From: Treponema medium
Lineage (GTDB): Bacteria > Spirochaetota > Spirochaetia > Treponematales > Treponemataceae
Direction of reading: 5' to 3'
DNA: 64,000 nt
Assembly (NCBI RefSeq): GCF_017161265.1
Contig: NZ_CP031393.1
Coordinates: 372,001 to 436,000, forward strand
The notes under the pieces are model-generated. The model had not been told where the DNA came from. It saw only the letters and a list, made by a program, of their open reading frames with translations, and did no database searches. A program made the position numbers and the translations under genes. Positions 9,689 to 17,513 of the stretch are shown piece after piece. Each line of letters starts with the position of its first letter. The first letter of the stretch is position 1.

Positions 9689-9892
9689 TTAAATTAAAAA
9701 ATAGTATTTTATACATTTTGATATTTCTATTACTAATTAATGAACGAAACAATAAATATGCTTTTTACTTAATATATGAGTATCTCTTGGATTATCAACA
9801 ATGAGCATAGTAATAACATTCTCAAAAAAAATATTATTAACTTTAAAGAAGCGAAGCCGCTTTAGCGGCGGAGCGATATAAGGAATTTCTAT

Positions 9893-9928
9893 GCTAAATG
9901 CAATATCAGGTTGAAGCGAGTATTATGT
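9893..9928 (-). other. attC remnant at the distal end of the cassette array
   Basis: GCAATATCAGGTTGAAGCGA followed by GTATTATGT closely resembles the corresponding half of the intact attC sites at 18852, 20041 and 13742 (…GTCAGGTTGAAGCGGGTGTTAGGT). The other half is absent, replaced by an unrelated GCCGC/GCGGC palindrome at 9856-9870. It marks the last cassette boundary. Confidence 0.6.
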
Positions 9929-10008
9929 TTTGTATTCGATGACATTTCTATTTTTATCATAATATATGAGACAAAACAAGTTGATATAGCATCATTTTTA
10001 TATGCATT

Positions 10009-10618
10009 TCACTGAGGTTCAACATCTATATGCATATATGGTTCATATACACCATATAAATTCTGATATTCTTTGTATAAATACTCATATTCTTTGCGAA
10101 ATTTTTCTATCCCTAAGTTTAAATCAAATAGTTTAATAGTCTTTTTATATATTTCATACAATATGAAAATCTCATCATTTCGCAAGAGATCTTTTTGATG
10201 CTTATCAATATATTGGTTATAAAGTTGAGTAATCTCTAAAAAATTTTTCTTTTGAATGAGATAAGAACAATAAGCAGGCTGATTTACTTCTAACAGTTTT
10301 CTCATACTTGAATTATGCGAATAGGTAATATTTCCTATTATATAGTAATTAGAAGCAATTAAGTTTAAATTAATAATAGATTGGGTCATATTAGTTATCA
10401 AAAAATCATAAGTTCTATTTTTTTTATCAATCGTATTATTTATTATGAGCAAAACTACTGCTATTAATAAAATAGCAAGTCCCCCATATAGAATATTAGA
10501 AAAAGTAAATACTTTATGCAAATTAACTTTAACCTTTTTTTGACGCTTACCGCATTTTGGGCAAAAAAACATCCCCTTCATTTAGTGTATTTGAGCATTT
10601 ACTACATATCATATTCAT
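10009..10618 (-). pseudogene. Zinc-ribbon membrane protein, frameshifted in a T7 tract (cassette 8)
   Basis: The start at 10618 (AAGGAGA ribosome site) gives MNMICSKCSNTLNEGDVF, then reads LPKMR and stops. Removing one T from the seven-T run (plus-strand A run 10563-10569) gives ...GDVFCPKCGKRQKK, restoring a four-cysteine double CxxC zinc ribbon, and continues in the long frame to 10009. That frame has one membrane helix (~residues 40-62) and a ~125-residue Tyr/Lys-rich C-terminal domain. It may be a broken gene, a phase-variable gene or a sequencing error in the homopolymer. Function unknown. It follows the YwqK-like gene by 1 nt. Confidence 0.75.
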
Positions 10619-10619
10619 A

Positions 10620-10949
10620 TCATTCTCCTTTATATTCATAACGCTCCTCTGCGTAATGAAGTTCTCCTCTCCATTGCTGCTCTATCTTACAACAAATTTT
10701 ATTTCCTTGCCTATAATATTCATACCATTTATTATCAGTAAAACCATTTCCTTCATATATTAGTTTTCCTTCACCATCATACTCTTTTACGTTTCTGATG
10801 GTCAGCCATTTATATATGGTTTCACCGTTATACTCTATTGGAATGTATTGTTTCTGACCAGCAGATAACGCTTTATCCTGCCCCCACGCTGTACATATCC
10901 CGATCATCAAAAAAAATAAAAAGCTATACAACTTAATCTTATTTCTCAT
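10620..10949 (-). CDS. Small secreted protein with YwqK/MORN-like repeats (cassette 8)
   Basis: 109 aa. Signal peptide at 1-23 (KLYSFLFFLMIGICTAWGQ). The mature part has strand-turn repeats of the type VKEYDGEGKLIYEGNGF and YEYYRQGNKI, which resemble the MORN/YwqK antitoxin-like repeat. It is shorter than typical YwqK proteins, so it may be a truncated member. It is the first gene of the last cassette, directly after attC7, and is followed by the zinc-ribbon gene in an apparent operon. AT-rich like the other cassettes. Confidence 0.6.
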   Translation of the reverse strand: MRNKIKLYSFLFFLMIGICTAWGQDKALSAGQKQYIPIEYNGETIYKWLTIRNVKEYDGEGKLIYEGNGFTDNKWYEYYRQGNKICCKIEQQWRGELHYAEERYEYKGE

Positions 10950-11033
10950 CTTTTCACCATCCTTCGTGCAATGTCCTTTTCCATTACAATTATTTTATTT
11001 TTTATTGAAAAAATACTTTGACTTCTTCCGCTC

Positions 11034-11051
11034 CTGCCTGCCGTTAGGCAG
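11034..11051 (-). repeat. Conserved hairpin in cassette leader (cassette 8)
   Basis: CTGCCT/AGGCAG hairpin just inside the cassette after the attC7 recombination point. Near-identical hairpins occur at 15068-15085, 18833-18848 and 20022-20037, with a weaker version at 16390-16404. Confidence 0.7.
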
Positions 11052-11055
11052 TCAA

Positions 11056-11125
11056 ACCTAACATTCGTTTTAAACCGCATTTTTTGCAAATGCAAAAAAT
11101 GTTGGCTTTGAAAACTGTGTTATGT
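11056..11125 (-). other. attC7 (between cassettes 7 and 8)
   Basis: Imperfect palindrome bounded on the plus strand by ACCTAAC (core GTTAGGT on minus) and GTTATGT, with inner arms GTTTTAAACCGCA and the matching GGCTTTGAAAAC and a central GCATTTTTTGC-type hairpin. It begins 8 nt after the stop of the restriction enzyme gene. It belongs to the same attC subtype as 15090 and 16408. Confidence 0.85.
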
Positions 11126-11132
11126 AATTATT

Positions 11133-12812
11133 TCATTTTAGCCAATTTAATGCCTTTTCTACAACTTTATTATACCATTCTTTCTCACTATGGCTCTCTA
11201 TAGCTACAGTTTTAGAATATTCAAAGAAAGATTTTACTTGTTCTGAATTAGGTGTATATGAAGCTTTAAATGAATCTTCAAGCATTTTTTTGAATACAGT
11301 GAGTGGAATAGGAACAATTACAGATCTTCCACCATAATAGGAAATATTTAAATTATGCAAACCATAAAAATGAGCAATACACGCTTCATTTATTATTGGT
11401 GCAACAAAAAGACAGTAAGCATTTTTATTTATTTCTTTTTTAAATTTTGCCAAATGTCTTGGAACAGGCTCGCCTTCCATTTCATATTGCTTCTGCCCAC
11501 TTGCCATTGTTACTTCAACGGTTAGACCGAAACTATCATAATCACAAACAATATCTGCCATGTTACCTTGTGCAGTAGACATTGGATTACCAAAATCATC
11601 AAATTTAAGATTTGCTTTAATGTTCCCCCCATCAAGCATAGTCATTCCACGCCAAACATTCCATTCCAAAATTAAAGAAGGGTCGTAAATGTCATTTTCT
11701 TCTATTTTTTTGAATGTATCTTGGATATCATCATATTTTTTATAATCTTTAATCTCTGCAACTTGTGTTTGAATTATTTTTTCTTTTTTTGCGATTATCA
11801 AATCATCAAGTTTTTCTTTTAAATCAAGAACAGAAGCTGTTTCTGAGATTTCTTCTGATGGATTTTCAATTTTAATTTTCTGAATCAATGCAGATTTATC
11901 ATCAGTAAGCAGTTTTGGAAGTTCAGAATTTCCAAGATAATTTAAATATTTTTCTTTATCGCCTACAAAGATTGGTTCACGAGAAATATTTTGTAAAATA
12001 AATTCTACATCAGTTCTTTTTTCTGGAAGGATTGAAAGTGAACGGCCAATGTGAGAAATCGAAACAAGTCCTGTTGCACGAAGATATCGAATACAAGCAT
12101 CTGCATAATCATGCATATTACTTGCTTTTGTTTGCAAGAATTTTTTTACCGTCGCAATATTATTTTCCCGTATTGAAGTTTCACCTTTTAAAATCTCTGC
12201 TTTATAGATTTCTTGTAATTCATCTACTTGATAGTAATACTTAAACTCTCGATATTTCTTTGCAGTCTTTTCGCGATCAATTCTAAACTTCTCTATTTTC
12301 TTTACTATTTTATCAAAATTTCGATAATCAGTAAGTTGCAAACCAAATATCATAAGTTCATCAAATTTTAGAGTTCCAAGAGTGTAAATCAACCGCAGAA
12401 TTTCAAGATAAGGTTTTACATAAAAAGTTGCTGCTTTTTCACTTGGAATATGATAGGGAGAAGGTATTTGAAACTTAAGTAATTGGCGTAAAAAGACATC
12501 CTCTTTTCGTTTGGCGGAAATTAATGCTTTTCCAGCGTTTGTAAGTATAATTTTAGGTTCAAGTAATACAAAACCTAATGCTTTTGGAGCACGATTTATC
12601 CTATCTCTTGCACTAAAAGCTGGATCATTATTCCCAGAACCATTGAAAAAATTTTCATTTCGCAAGAGTTCCATAAATGCAATTTGCGTTTCCGTATTCC
12701 ATTTTTTACCTTCAAGCTTTCTACGCAAAAGGTCGATTTCAGGAATCATTTTTTCTGGAGTTCGGGGAGATGTTGTAATGAATAAAACTTTGCTGTCTAT
12801 GGATTTTGCCAT
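11133..12812 (-). CDS. AlwI-family type II restriction endonuclease (cassette 7)
   Basis: 559 aa, the size of AlwI-type enzymes. The C-terminal nuclease region carries the family block VEVTMASGQKQYEMEGEPVP followed by RHLAKF, with an upstream acidic NMADIVCDYD; together these supply the D...ExK/Q-like catalytic residues. The N-terminal part (ITTSPRTPEKMIPEIDLL, LLRNENFFNG) also fits the family. AlwI itself cleaves beside GGATC; specificity here is inferred. The start codon lies 2 nt after the methyltransferase stop with AAGGAAT as ribosome site, so the two are translated from one mRNA, methylase first. Both genes are inside one integron cassette. Confidence 0.88.
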   Translation of the reverse strand: MAKSIDSKVLFITTSPRTPEKMIPEIDLLRRKLEGKKWNTETQIAFMELLRNENFFNGSGNNDPAFSARDRINRAPKALGFVLLEPKIILTNAGKALISAKRKEDVFLRQLLKFQIPSPYHIPSEKAATFYVKPYLEILRLIYTLGTLKFDELMIFGLQLTDYRNFDKIVKKIEKFRIDREKTAKKYREFKYYYQVDELQEIYKAEILKGETSIRENNIATVKKFLQTKASNMHDYADACIRYLRATGLVSISHIGRSLSILPEKRTDVEFILQNISREPIFVGDKEKYLNYLGNSELPKLLTDDKSALIQKIKIENPSEEISETASVLDLKEKLDDLIIAKKEKIIQTQVAEIKDYKKYDDIQDTFKKIEENDIYDPSLILEWNVWRGMTMLDGGNIKANLKFDDFGNPMSTAQGNMADIVCDYDSFGLTVEVTMASGQKQYEMEGEPVPRHLAKFKKEINKNAYCLFVAPIINEACIAHFYGLHNLNISYYGGRSVIVPIPLTVFKKMLEDSFKASYTPNSEQVKSFFEYSKTVAIESHSEKEWYNKVVEKALNWLK

Positions 12813-12814
12813 GA

Positions 12815-13672
12815 TTATTCCTTATAATTTGCAACTAAAATATGATTTGCAGCAACTTTGAACCTGTTACGAATATTTACAGCATATTTTTTTGCATATT
12901 CATCGACTATCATATTTCCATAAAGTTCTTCTGTAAGTGAAGTTTTTCCAATTACCATTAAAGCTTTACAACCAAGATTTTTAAAATCTTGTGCTAATTT
13001 TCGATGAGAATCATCATTAAATCCATCTTTGTATTCTTTATTTCCATAATCAGAAAATACGCAATCATAAGGAGGATCTAAGAAAACAAAATCATTAGAT
13101 TTTGTCATATCAAAAATTTCTTTATAATCTTTATTATAAATTTGTGTATGAGCAAGAAGATTTGAATGTTCTTTTGAAACCAACGAAGTATTTAAATGCT
13201 GATACCTTCCGAATGGAACGTTAAATTCACCTTTAGCATTATATCTTATCATTCCAGAGTAAGCTGTTTTATTTATAAAAAAATAAATTAAAGCATCAGA
13301 ATATTTTTTTTCAGATAAACCATTATACATATTACGAATTTGATAATATAAATATTCATTTTTATCTTCCACATGTTTTTTCGGATGAAGTTTTTTTAGT
13401 TCATCAAAGTCATGACGATTTTCTTCATAAATCTTTTCTATTGCATCTAATTCTTTGCGAAGATTTGCAAAATCGGTTTTTACACCATCATAAAACATTA
13501 TGAGTTTAGAATTTATATCATTGATAATTGCATTTTGAGGCTCTAAATAGAAATACAGAGCGCCTCCACCAAAGAAAGGTTCTATGTATCGCCCATTAAA
13601 CTGCGGAATTTGCTTTTTTATGTTTGGAATCTCCTTAGATTTTCCACCACGATATTTTATCAAAGGTTTCAT
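12815..13672 (-). CDS. Dam-type DNA adenine methyltransferase (cassette 7)
   Basis: 285 aa, D12 class. SAM-binding motif near the N-terminus (LIKYRGGKSKEIPNIKKQIP; YIEPFFGGGALYF) and catalytic DPPYDCVFSDYG near residue 195. It should methylate the N6 of adenine and protect host DNA from the adjacent AlwI-like nuclease. A GATC methylase would cover both strands of an asymmetric GGATC site, which explains why one methylase suffices (inference). Start choice: ATG 13672 has no ribosome site, but a TATAGT box ends 6 nt upstream, so the mRNA may be leaderless. A second possible -10 TATAAT lies at 13701-13706. Confidence 0.92.
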   Translation of the reverse strand: MKPLIKYRGGKSKEIPNIKKQIPQFNGRYIEPFFGGGALYFYLEPQNAIINDINSKLIMFYDGVKTDFANLRKELDAIEKIYEENRHDFDELKKLHPKKHVEDKNEYLYYQIRNMYNGLSEKKYSDALIYFFINKTAYSGMIRYNAKGEFNVPFGRYQHLNTSLVSKEHSNLLAHTQIYNKDYKEIFDMTKSNDFVFLDPPYDCVFSDYGNKEYKDGFNDDSHRKLAQDFKNLGCKALMVIGKTSLTEELYGNMIVDEYAKKYAVNIRNRFKVAANHILVANYKE

Positions 13673-13741
13673 ATTAAAACTATATCATAAAACTAAATTT
13701 ATTATAACTGCTTAACCAAGTGCTTCAGTTCGGGCAGTCCA

Positions 13742-13808
13742 ACCTAACATTCGCTTAACCTGCATTTGCGGCTTGTCCGCAATGTCAACGTTGAAGCGAG
13801 TGTTAGGT
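13742..13808 (-). other. attC6 (between cassettes 6 and 7)
   Basis: Bounded by ACCTAAC and GTTAGGT, with arms TTCGCTTAACCTGCATT and (A)CGTTGAAGCGAGTG and a central TTGCGGCTTGTCCGCAA hairpin. It belongs to the second attC subtype, with 17514, 18852 and 20041. Confidence 0.9.
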
Positions 13809-13812
13809 TTTC

Positions 13813-14118
13813 TTATAGTTTCAAAAGAACTTTTTCCTGGTTTTTAGAAACAGCAAGTTTTGGATAAGTAATAATTTCAAGTCCCATTCCGAGACTGTCG
13901 AGATAGTCTATTAAAGTTGAGATTTTTATATCTTTCCTTTTTTCAATTTTAGAAACAGATGACTGGGTAAAATTAGTCATTTCTGACTGTTTTACATTCT
14001 GTTCTTCACGAAGCTGTGCAAGACGAATTGTCATAATATCCTGCTCGGCTTTTATGTGAGTGCGACGAACAGCCTCTGGAGACATATTACTTTCCATCAT
14101 TTTGATTGTGTCTTTCAT
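13813..14118 (-). CDS. XRE-family antitoxin HigA-like (cassette 6)
   Basis: 101 aa using ATG 14118, which has AAGGAG 9 nt upstream. The helix-turn-helix is at ~40-70 (QLREEQNVKQSEMTNFTQSS then VSKIEKRKDIKISTLIDYLD). It should bind and neutralise the toxin encoded immediately upstream and repress the shared promoter. The reading frame overlaps the 3' end of the toxin gene by 32 nt, consistent with translational coupling. It is the last gene before attC6. Confidence 0.85.
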   Translation of the reverse strand: MKDTIKMMESNMSPEAVRRTHIKAEQDIMTIRLAQLREEQNVKQSEMTNFTQSSVSKIEKRKDIKISTLIDYLDSLGMGLEIITYPKLAVSKNQEKVLLKL

Positions 14119-14467
14119 TTTCCAACTCCTTCTCATGTCTTTCAACTATTACTTCGGATTCGGCTATTAAATCTTTATAAAACTTATCACGGTCTTTACC
14201 TTTCTTGTCTCCGCCAGTAAGCAAAAATGCATTTCTAGCAGAATCAAAGTAATAGGCAACTCTCAAAAGATGTTTCTGAGTCTGGTTTCTCAGTTCTTTA
14301 AGGTTACTAAGTTTCTTAGAACTATGAAGGACATCTGCATACGGACGTGAAAGATTTGGCCCGTATTGTTGTAGTAAAAGAACTCTTTGCAATACGGCTT
14401 CCTTACATTTTTCGTCCAATGTTAGAAACCAAGCATCATATTCATCTGATGAATCTACATTCCACAT
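14087..14467 (-). CDS. RelE/HigB-type toxin, Gp49 family (cassette 6)
   Basis: 126 aa. The core LRVAYYFDSARNAFLLTGGD followed by KKGKDRDKFYKDLIAESEV is characteristic of the phage Gp49/HigB mRNA-interferase-like toxins. The toxin is encoded before the antitoxin, the usual HigBA order. Its start codon lies 5 nt downstream of a consensus TATAAT with no ribosome site, so the transcript probably begins at or very near the ATG. Confidence 0.87.
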   Translation of the reverse strand: MWNVDSSDEYDAWFLTLDEKCKEAVLQRVLLLQQYGPNLSRPYADVLHSSKKLSNLKELRNQTQKHLLRVAYYFDSARNAFLLTGGDKKGKDRDKFYKDLIAESEVIVERHEKELENERHNQNDGK

Positions 14468-14472
14468 AATTT

Positions 14473-14502
14473 ATTATATGAACTAAAGTGAATATTTGTC
14501 AA
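14473..14502 (-). promoter_or_regulatory. Consensus promoter of the HigBA pair
   Basis: Minus strand: TTGACA (14497-14502), 18-bp spacer, TATAAT (14473-14478), then 5 nt to the toxin ATG. It lies inside the cassette, so the pair does not depend on an integron promoter. Confidence 0.85.
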
Positions 14503-14505
14503 GAA

Positions 14506-14528
14506 GAAAAAGGCGGAATTGCCCCGCC
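14506..14528 (-). terminator. Terminator after the cassette 6 lipoprotein gene
   Basis: GGCGG/CCGCC hairpin followed by five T on the minus strand, 23 nt after the lipoprotein stop and just upstream of the HigBA promoter. It insulates the toxin-antitoxin pair. Confidence 0.8.
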
Positions 14529-14550
14529 GTATAAAAAGATTATTTAATTA

Positions 14551-15000
14551 TTATGGACAGGTAAACTCAGCAACATTGCTCCAAGAACTGTCAGAAACAT
14601 TATATGCAGAACTTGTTACTTTTAACCAGAAGTAATATTTTTTCCCCGATGTAGGCTTAAAATAATATGAGCCAGTATAATTAACCGCTCTTGTATTTTC
14701 CCCTGCTTCTACAGTAGCAGTTGAATTATATGTGTCATAAGTGGCTTTAGAGGAATCATTTGTAGTCGAGTAGCCTAAAATTGCGTTCGTTGCACCCTCA
14801 AATTTTCCGGTGTAATTAAATGTAACATTATCAGCACAACTAATTGTATTATCTGTAATTGAATTAATAACCAAATTTGTCGGGGCTTCAAGTTTAGTTA
14901 GAGTTTTACCCTCATTTGTTGCTGCCTGGTTACAGCTGACAAAAGCAAGGGTCAATAATACAGTAGTTAGTAATACTGTAAATTTAGAAAAGCGTTTTAT
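14551..15000 (-). pseudogene. Lipoprotein with an ATA at the start-codon position (cassette 6)
   Basis: Reading back from the obvious lipobox (AFVSC-N) in frame gives a full signal peptide, KRFSKFTVLLTTVLLTLAF, whose first codon at 14998-15000 is ATA placed 5 nt after a perfect AGGAGG. An in-frame stop lies four codons before it, so no ATG exists upstream. The only alternative (TTG 14955) would remove most of the signal peptide. The gene therefore appears to have lost ATG by a single base change, unless AUA is used. The ~125-residue mature part looks like a fibronectin-III-type fold (strands with YYFWLKVTSSAYNVS). Function unknown. Confidence 0.7.
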
Positions 15001-15030
15001 AAAATCCTCCTATGATTTTATAAATTTATT

Positions 15031-15090
15031 TTTAGATCGAAATAAATATCATAGGTTGGTTCCGCACCTGCCTGCCACTAGGCAGTCCAA
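15031..15090 (-). repeat. Conserved cassette leader, copy in cassette 6
   Basis: TTTAGATCGAAATAAAT, then ATAGG, GCACCTGCCTGCC and the AGGCAG arm up to the attC core. It matches 19982-20041 (cassette 2) almost base for base and contains the CTGCCT/AGGCAG hairpin (15068-15085). A TATGAT box is a possible -10. Confidence 0.7.
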
Positions 15091-15156
15091 CCTAACTATG
15101 TAGCTAAACCGCAAACGGGCTTGTCCCGTTTGTCGGCTTTGAGCTACTTGTTATGT
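15090..15156 (-). other. attC5 (between cassettes 5 and 6)
   Basis: Bounded by ACCTAAC and GTTATGT, with arms TAGCTAAACCGCAAACGGG and CCCGTTTGTCGGCTTTGAGC. Confidence 0.9.
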
Positions 15157-15162
15157 GATTTT

Positions 15163-15504
15163 TTACTCATTTGCAACCAATTTTACCACAGCTTCCACAA
15201 GCTTCTGATAATTTTCTTCGGAAAGTCTTGACACCTTCTTTTCAAGGCAAAATTTATTTACCGCACCAATAAGATGAATTACTGCGACCGAATCTTTCGA
15301 AAGCCCAGTTTCTTCTTTTTTAATAAGAATATTAGGCTCAAAATCTACTCGGTCTAGATTCGAAGTAAAAGGAATTACCACAACTGTATTCAGATCTTTT
15401 ATTCCAAGCAAATCATTTTGCATTACGACGGCAGGACGTATTTTTGACGGCAAGCTGCCTACCGGTTACCCAAAATCAATTGTCCATATCTCACCATGTG
15501 TCAT
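15163..15504 (-). pseudogene. MazF/PemK-type toxin with premature stop (cassette 5)
   Basis: From ATG 15504 the frame reads MTHGEIWTIDFG, then TAA (15466-15468), then continues in the same frame as PVGSLPSKIRPAVVMQNDLL and on to VKLVANE. The N-terminal GEIW and the GS-P-KIRPAVV segment are the hallmarks of MazF/PemK endoribonuclease toxins. The stop replaces the residue before PVG, so a single substitution has probably inactivated the toxin; there is no frameshift. The start overlaps the antitoxin gene by 14 nt. Re-initiation at TTG 15453 would lack the first strands and is unlikely to be active. Confidence 0.82.
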
Positions 15505-15688
15505 TTTTTAATTCCTCCCACATAGTGTTCATTGAACTTCGGGCAATATCATTTTCCATTTCGGTATAATTTTCTTCATTCCGTTTTGTTTTCAAAGACT
15601 CGAGCATTTTCCCCATTAAAATAATTGTCTGTTCATAGGAAAGAGAAAGCACTTGTTCCGTAAAATCTGCGTAAGCGGTATCTGACAT
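15491..15688 (-). CDS. Antitoxin partner of the MazF-like toxin (cassette 5)
   Basis: 65 aa from ATG 15688, chosen for its GGAGGT site 7 nt upstream; a longer frame to 15727 has no such site. The sequence (ADFTEQVLSLSYEQTIILMG, KMLESLKTKR) is a short helical, acidic protein typical of antitoxins paired with MazF in oral treponemes, but without a named DNA-binding motif that I can identify. The pairing is inferred from position and overlap. With the toxin broken, it may persist as an orphan antitoxin. Confidence 0.7.
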   Translation of the reverse strand: MSDTAYADFTEQVLSLSYEQTIILMGKMLESLKTKRNEENYTEMENDIARSSMNTMWEELKNDTW

Positions 15689-15706
15689 ATCGCACCTCCA
15701 ACTTTC

Positions 15707-15712
15707 ATTATA
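15707..15712 (-). promoter_or_regulatory. Extended -10 promoter of the cassette 5 toxin-antitoxin pair
   Basis: TGGTATAAT on the minus strand (extended -10 form TGn plus a perfect TATAAT), 18 nt before the antitoxin ATG. The -35 is poor. Confidence 0.6.
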
Positions 15713-15739
15713 CCATATTTCAAACAATTTTTCACAAAA

Positions 15740-16372
15740 TTATGCTTTTTTTATCGGATGCCTGATGACTGTTTTCCATTTTTCAGGAGAACTTTTTCTG
15801 GGGTCTGAAAGATAAATCTCATGATGCAACCGTTTTTCCGTCATATCGTTTTCATATCCATTTGATCGAATGAAATCATCCATAATTTTTACGCTTGTCG
15901 GTTCATCGTCATAAGAACCGTTATGCATTATCTGAACGCACAAGCCTTCTTCAATCGATAGAAATTCCGCAGAGGAGCAATCGATTTTTTTCTTTTCAGC
16001 AGCAGTCTTTACAGCCCAATCAAAATCTTTTTTTGTAACAAAATCTGGAATACGAATTACCGAAATCCAATTGAAGCTTGATTTGTCTGAATAGTCTACG
16101 CCGTCAATCCCGGCCTGCCACCAAAAACCTTCCAACGGAGGAACAACATATTCAAAAAATTCGTTAATTTTATAATCAGTCTTGTAACTCATTTTTAGAG
16201 TATACGCTACCGCATATAATACTCCAACTGCCCGCTGATAAGCGCCGCCTGCTTCATTTGGATTTCCTTTTCCCCTAACTGCAATATAATTCATTTTTGG
16301 AACTGTTACAATTTCTGGTTTATTTTTGGGAAGATAAAATTCCCGATATTCTTTCTTGAAATCAAATGCCAT
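15740..16372 (-). CDS. GyrI-like small-molecule-binding protein (cassette 5)
   Basis: 210 aa from ATG 16372, chosen for GGAG 8 nt upstream; longer starts run into attC4. The sequence follows the stand-alone GyrI-like (SOUL/BacM effector-domain) proteins: VTVPKMNYIAVRGKGNPNEA, an aromatic-rich LEGFWWQAG block, and CVQIMHNGSYDDEPTSV followed by MDDFIRSNGY and HHEIYLSDPRKSSPEKWKT at the end. Relatives bind hydrophobic ligands or inhibit gyrase; the ligand here is unknown. It shares a cassette with the toxin-antitoxin pair, 50 nt upstream of the antitoxin start. Confidence 0.85.
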   Translation of the reverse strand: MAFDFKKEYREFYLPKNKPEIVTVPKMNYIAVRGKGNPNEAGGAYQRAVGVLYAVAYTLKMSYKTDYKINEFFEYVVPPLEGFWWQAGIDGVDYSDKSSFNWISVIRIPDFVTKKDFDWAVKTAAEKKKIDCSSAEFLSIEEGLCVQIMHNGSYDDEPTSVKIMDDFIRSNGYENDMTEKRLHHEIYLSDPRKSSPEKWKTVIRHPIKKA

Positions 16373-16407
16373 TCTTTTCTCCATAATAGCTGCCCACTGG
16401 GCAGTCC

Positions 16408-16473
16408 ACATAACATTGTTTTAAACCGCAAACCGGCTTACCCGGTTTGTCGGCTTTGAAAACGGTGTTAGAC
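16408..16473 (-). other. attC4 (between cassettes 4 and 5)
   Basis: Bounded by ACATAAC (a degenerate core) and GTTAGAC, with arms GTTTTAAACCGCAAACCGG and CCGGTTTGTCGGCTTTGAAA. Confidence 0.85.
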
Positions 16474-16488
16474 GATTTTTCATAAAGA

Positions 16489-17010
16489 TTATAACTCTTT
16501 ATATTTATTTTCAATTCTATGGATTTCCTCGTGCTGTGTTTTAGATAAATAAATTAAATTTCCAATACTATTATCATAACCATTATTAGTAATATGATGA
16601 ATATGGTACTCACCTGTATTAGGTCGTATTAAGAATGTCCAAGCTGTTAATTGATATGTATAATACTGCAATAATTTATTATCAAAATCAGTGCCATCTA
16701 ACTTAAGCCATCCAATTTTTCCTTCCTCATCTTTTTGAGGAACCATCCTCTCTCTATATTTTACTCGTCCAAAACTACTTATAGAATAATCTTTGTTATA
16801 GGGATAAGTTTTCCATATTTCTCCTGGGATAAATTCATCCATGCATAATGTACCGAGCATTTTTGAATCGATTATTTGTCTTTCAGATACTATTTGTTTA
16901 TTTTTGTCATATCTTAATTGATTAAGTAAGAGGATATTTTCAAATCGTGTTTTCCACTCAATAAATTCTTTATCATTTAAATAACTTTTATAAACAATAT
17001 CATTACCCAT
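16489..17010 (-). CDS. HNH endonuclease-like protein with NUMOD4 motif (cassette 4)
   Basis: 173 aa from ATG 17010 (AAGGAG upstream). The middle has a NUMOD4-like block, GEIWKTYPYNKDYSISSFGR followed by VKYRER, and the C-terminal part has YHIHHITNNGYDNSIGNLIY with LSKTQHEEIHRI, the His-rich HNH/beta-beta-alpha metal site with an Asn-Asn pair. Such proteins are often homing or phage-type nucleases. Here it is the only gene of its cassette, so it may be a selfish or defence gene. No intron or intein context is visible. Confidence 0.75.
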   Translation of the reverse strand: MGNDIVYKSYLNDKEFIEWKTRFENILLLNQLRYDKNKQIVSERQIIDSKMLGTLCMDEFIPGEIWKTYPYNKDYSISSFGRVKYRERMVPQKDEEGKIGWLKLDGTDFDNKLLQYYTYQLTAWTFLIRPNTGEYHIHHITNNGYDNSIGNLIYLSKTQHEEIHRIENKYKEL

Positions 17011-17034
17011 TATATTACTCCTTTTGATTAACAA

Positions 17035-17510
17035 ACATATGAAGCTAAAAAATAATGTTTTAAGCTTTCATTTGTTTTCAATCCATTCCAATAAAAAACT
17101 TAATTTTTACTATAAAACCTTTATCGTTATATATTTTTTAATTTCTTTAACACTATTCTTATATCTTATTCATAAATTAATCAATAATTTAAATTTTACA
17201 TACTCACCTTTTTTATATTACTTAAATCATAAATTCAAAAAAATATGAATTTTACTATGAGGCTAAAATTTTATATAACTTGATCACTTTATATTACAAT
17301 TACCATGAGCATCCGAAGGACTTATAACTCGTTGATTCCCTTAACAAGTTTTAAAATCCACAGATAAAAATGTTACTTCCTTATACAAGTAGCTATTATA
17401 ATAAAACATAACTTTATTCAAAGAATCTAAGCTATTAATTTGGTTTTATAATTTAATTTACAAAAAATACACCTTATTTTTCAAAGTTATAGTTTATCGT
17501 GCCGAAGGCA
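17035..17510. other. AT-rich non-coding stretch of cassette 4
   Basis: About 475 bp with very low GC between the HNH gene and attC3. A 74-codon plus-strand frame here (17024-17248) is low-complexity AT and lacks a ribosome site. I see no supported gene. Confidence 0.5.
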
Positions 17511-17513
17511 TCG

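Noticed and set aside
10555-10618. Programmed ribosomal frameshift in the zinc-ribbon gene
   Set aside because: The required +1 shift in a T run has no recognisable stimulator; a length change in the homopolymer is simpler.
17024-17248. 74-codon plus-strand frame in cassette 4
   Set aside because: Low-complexity AT-rich sequence on the strand opposite to all cassette genes, without a ribosome site.
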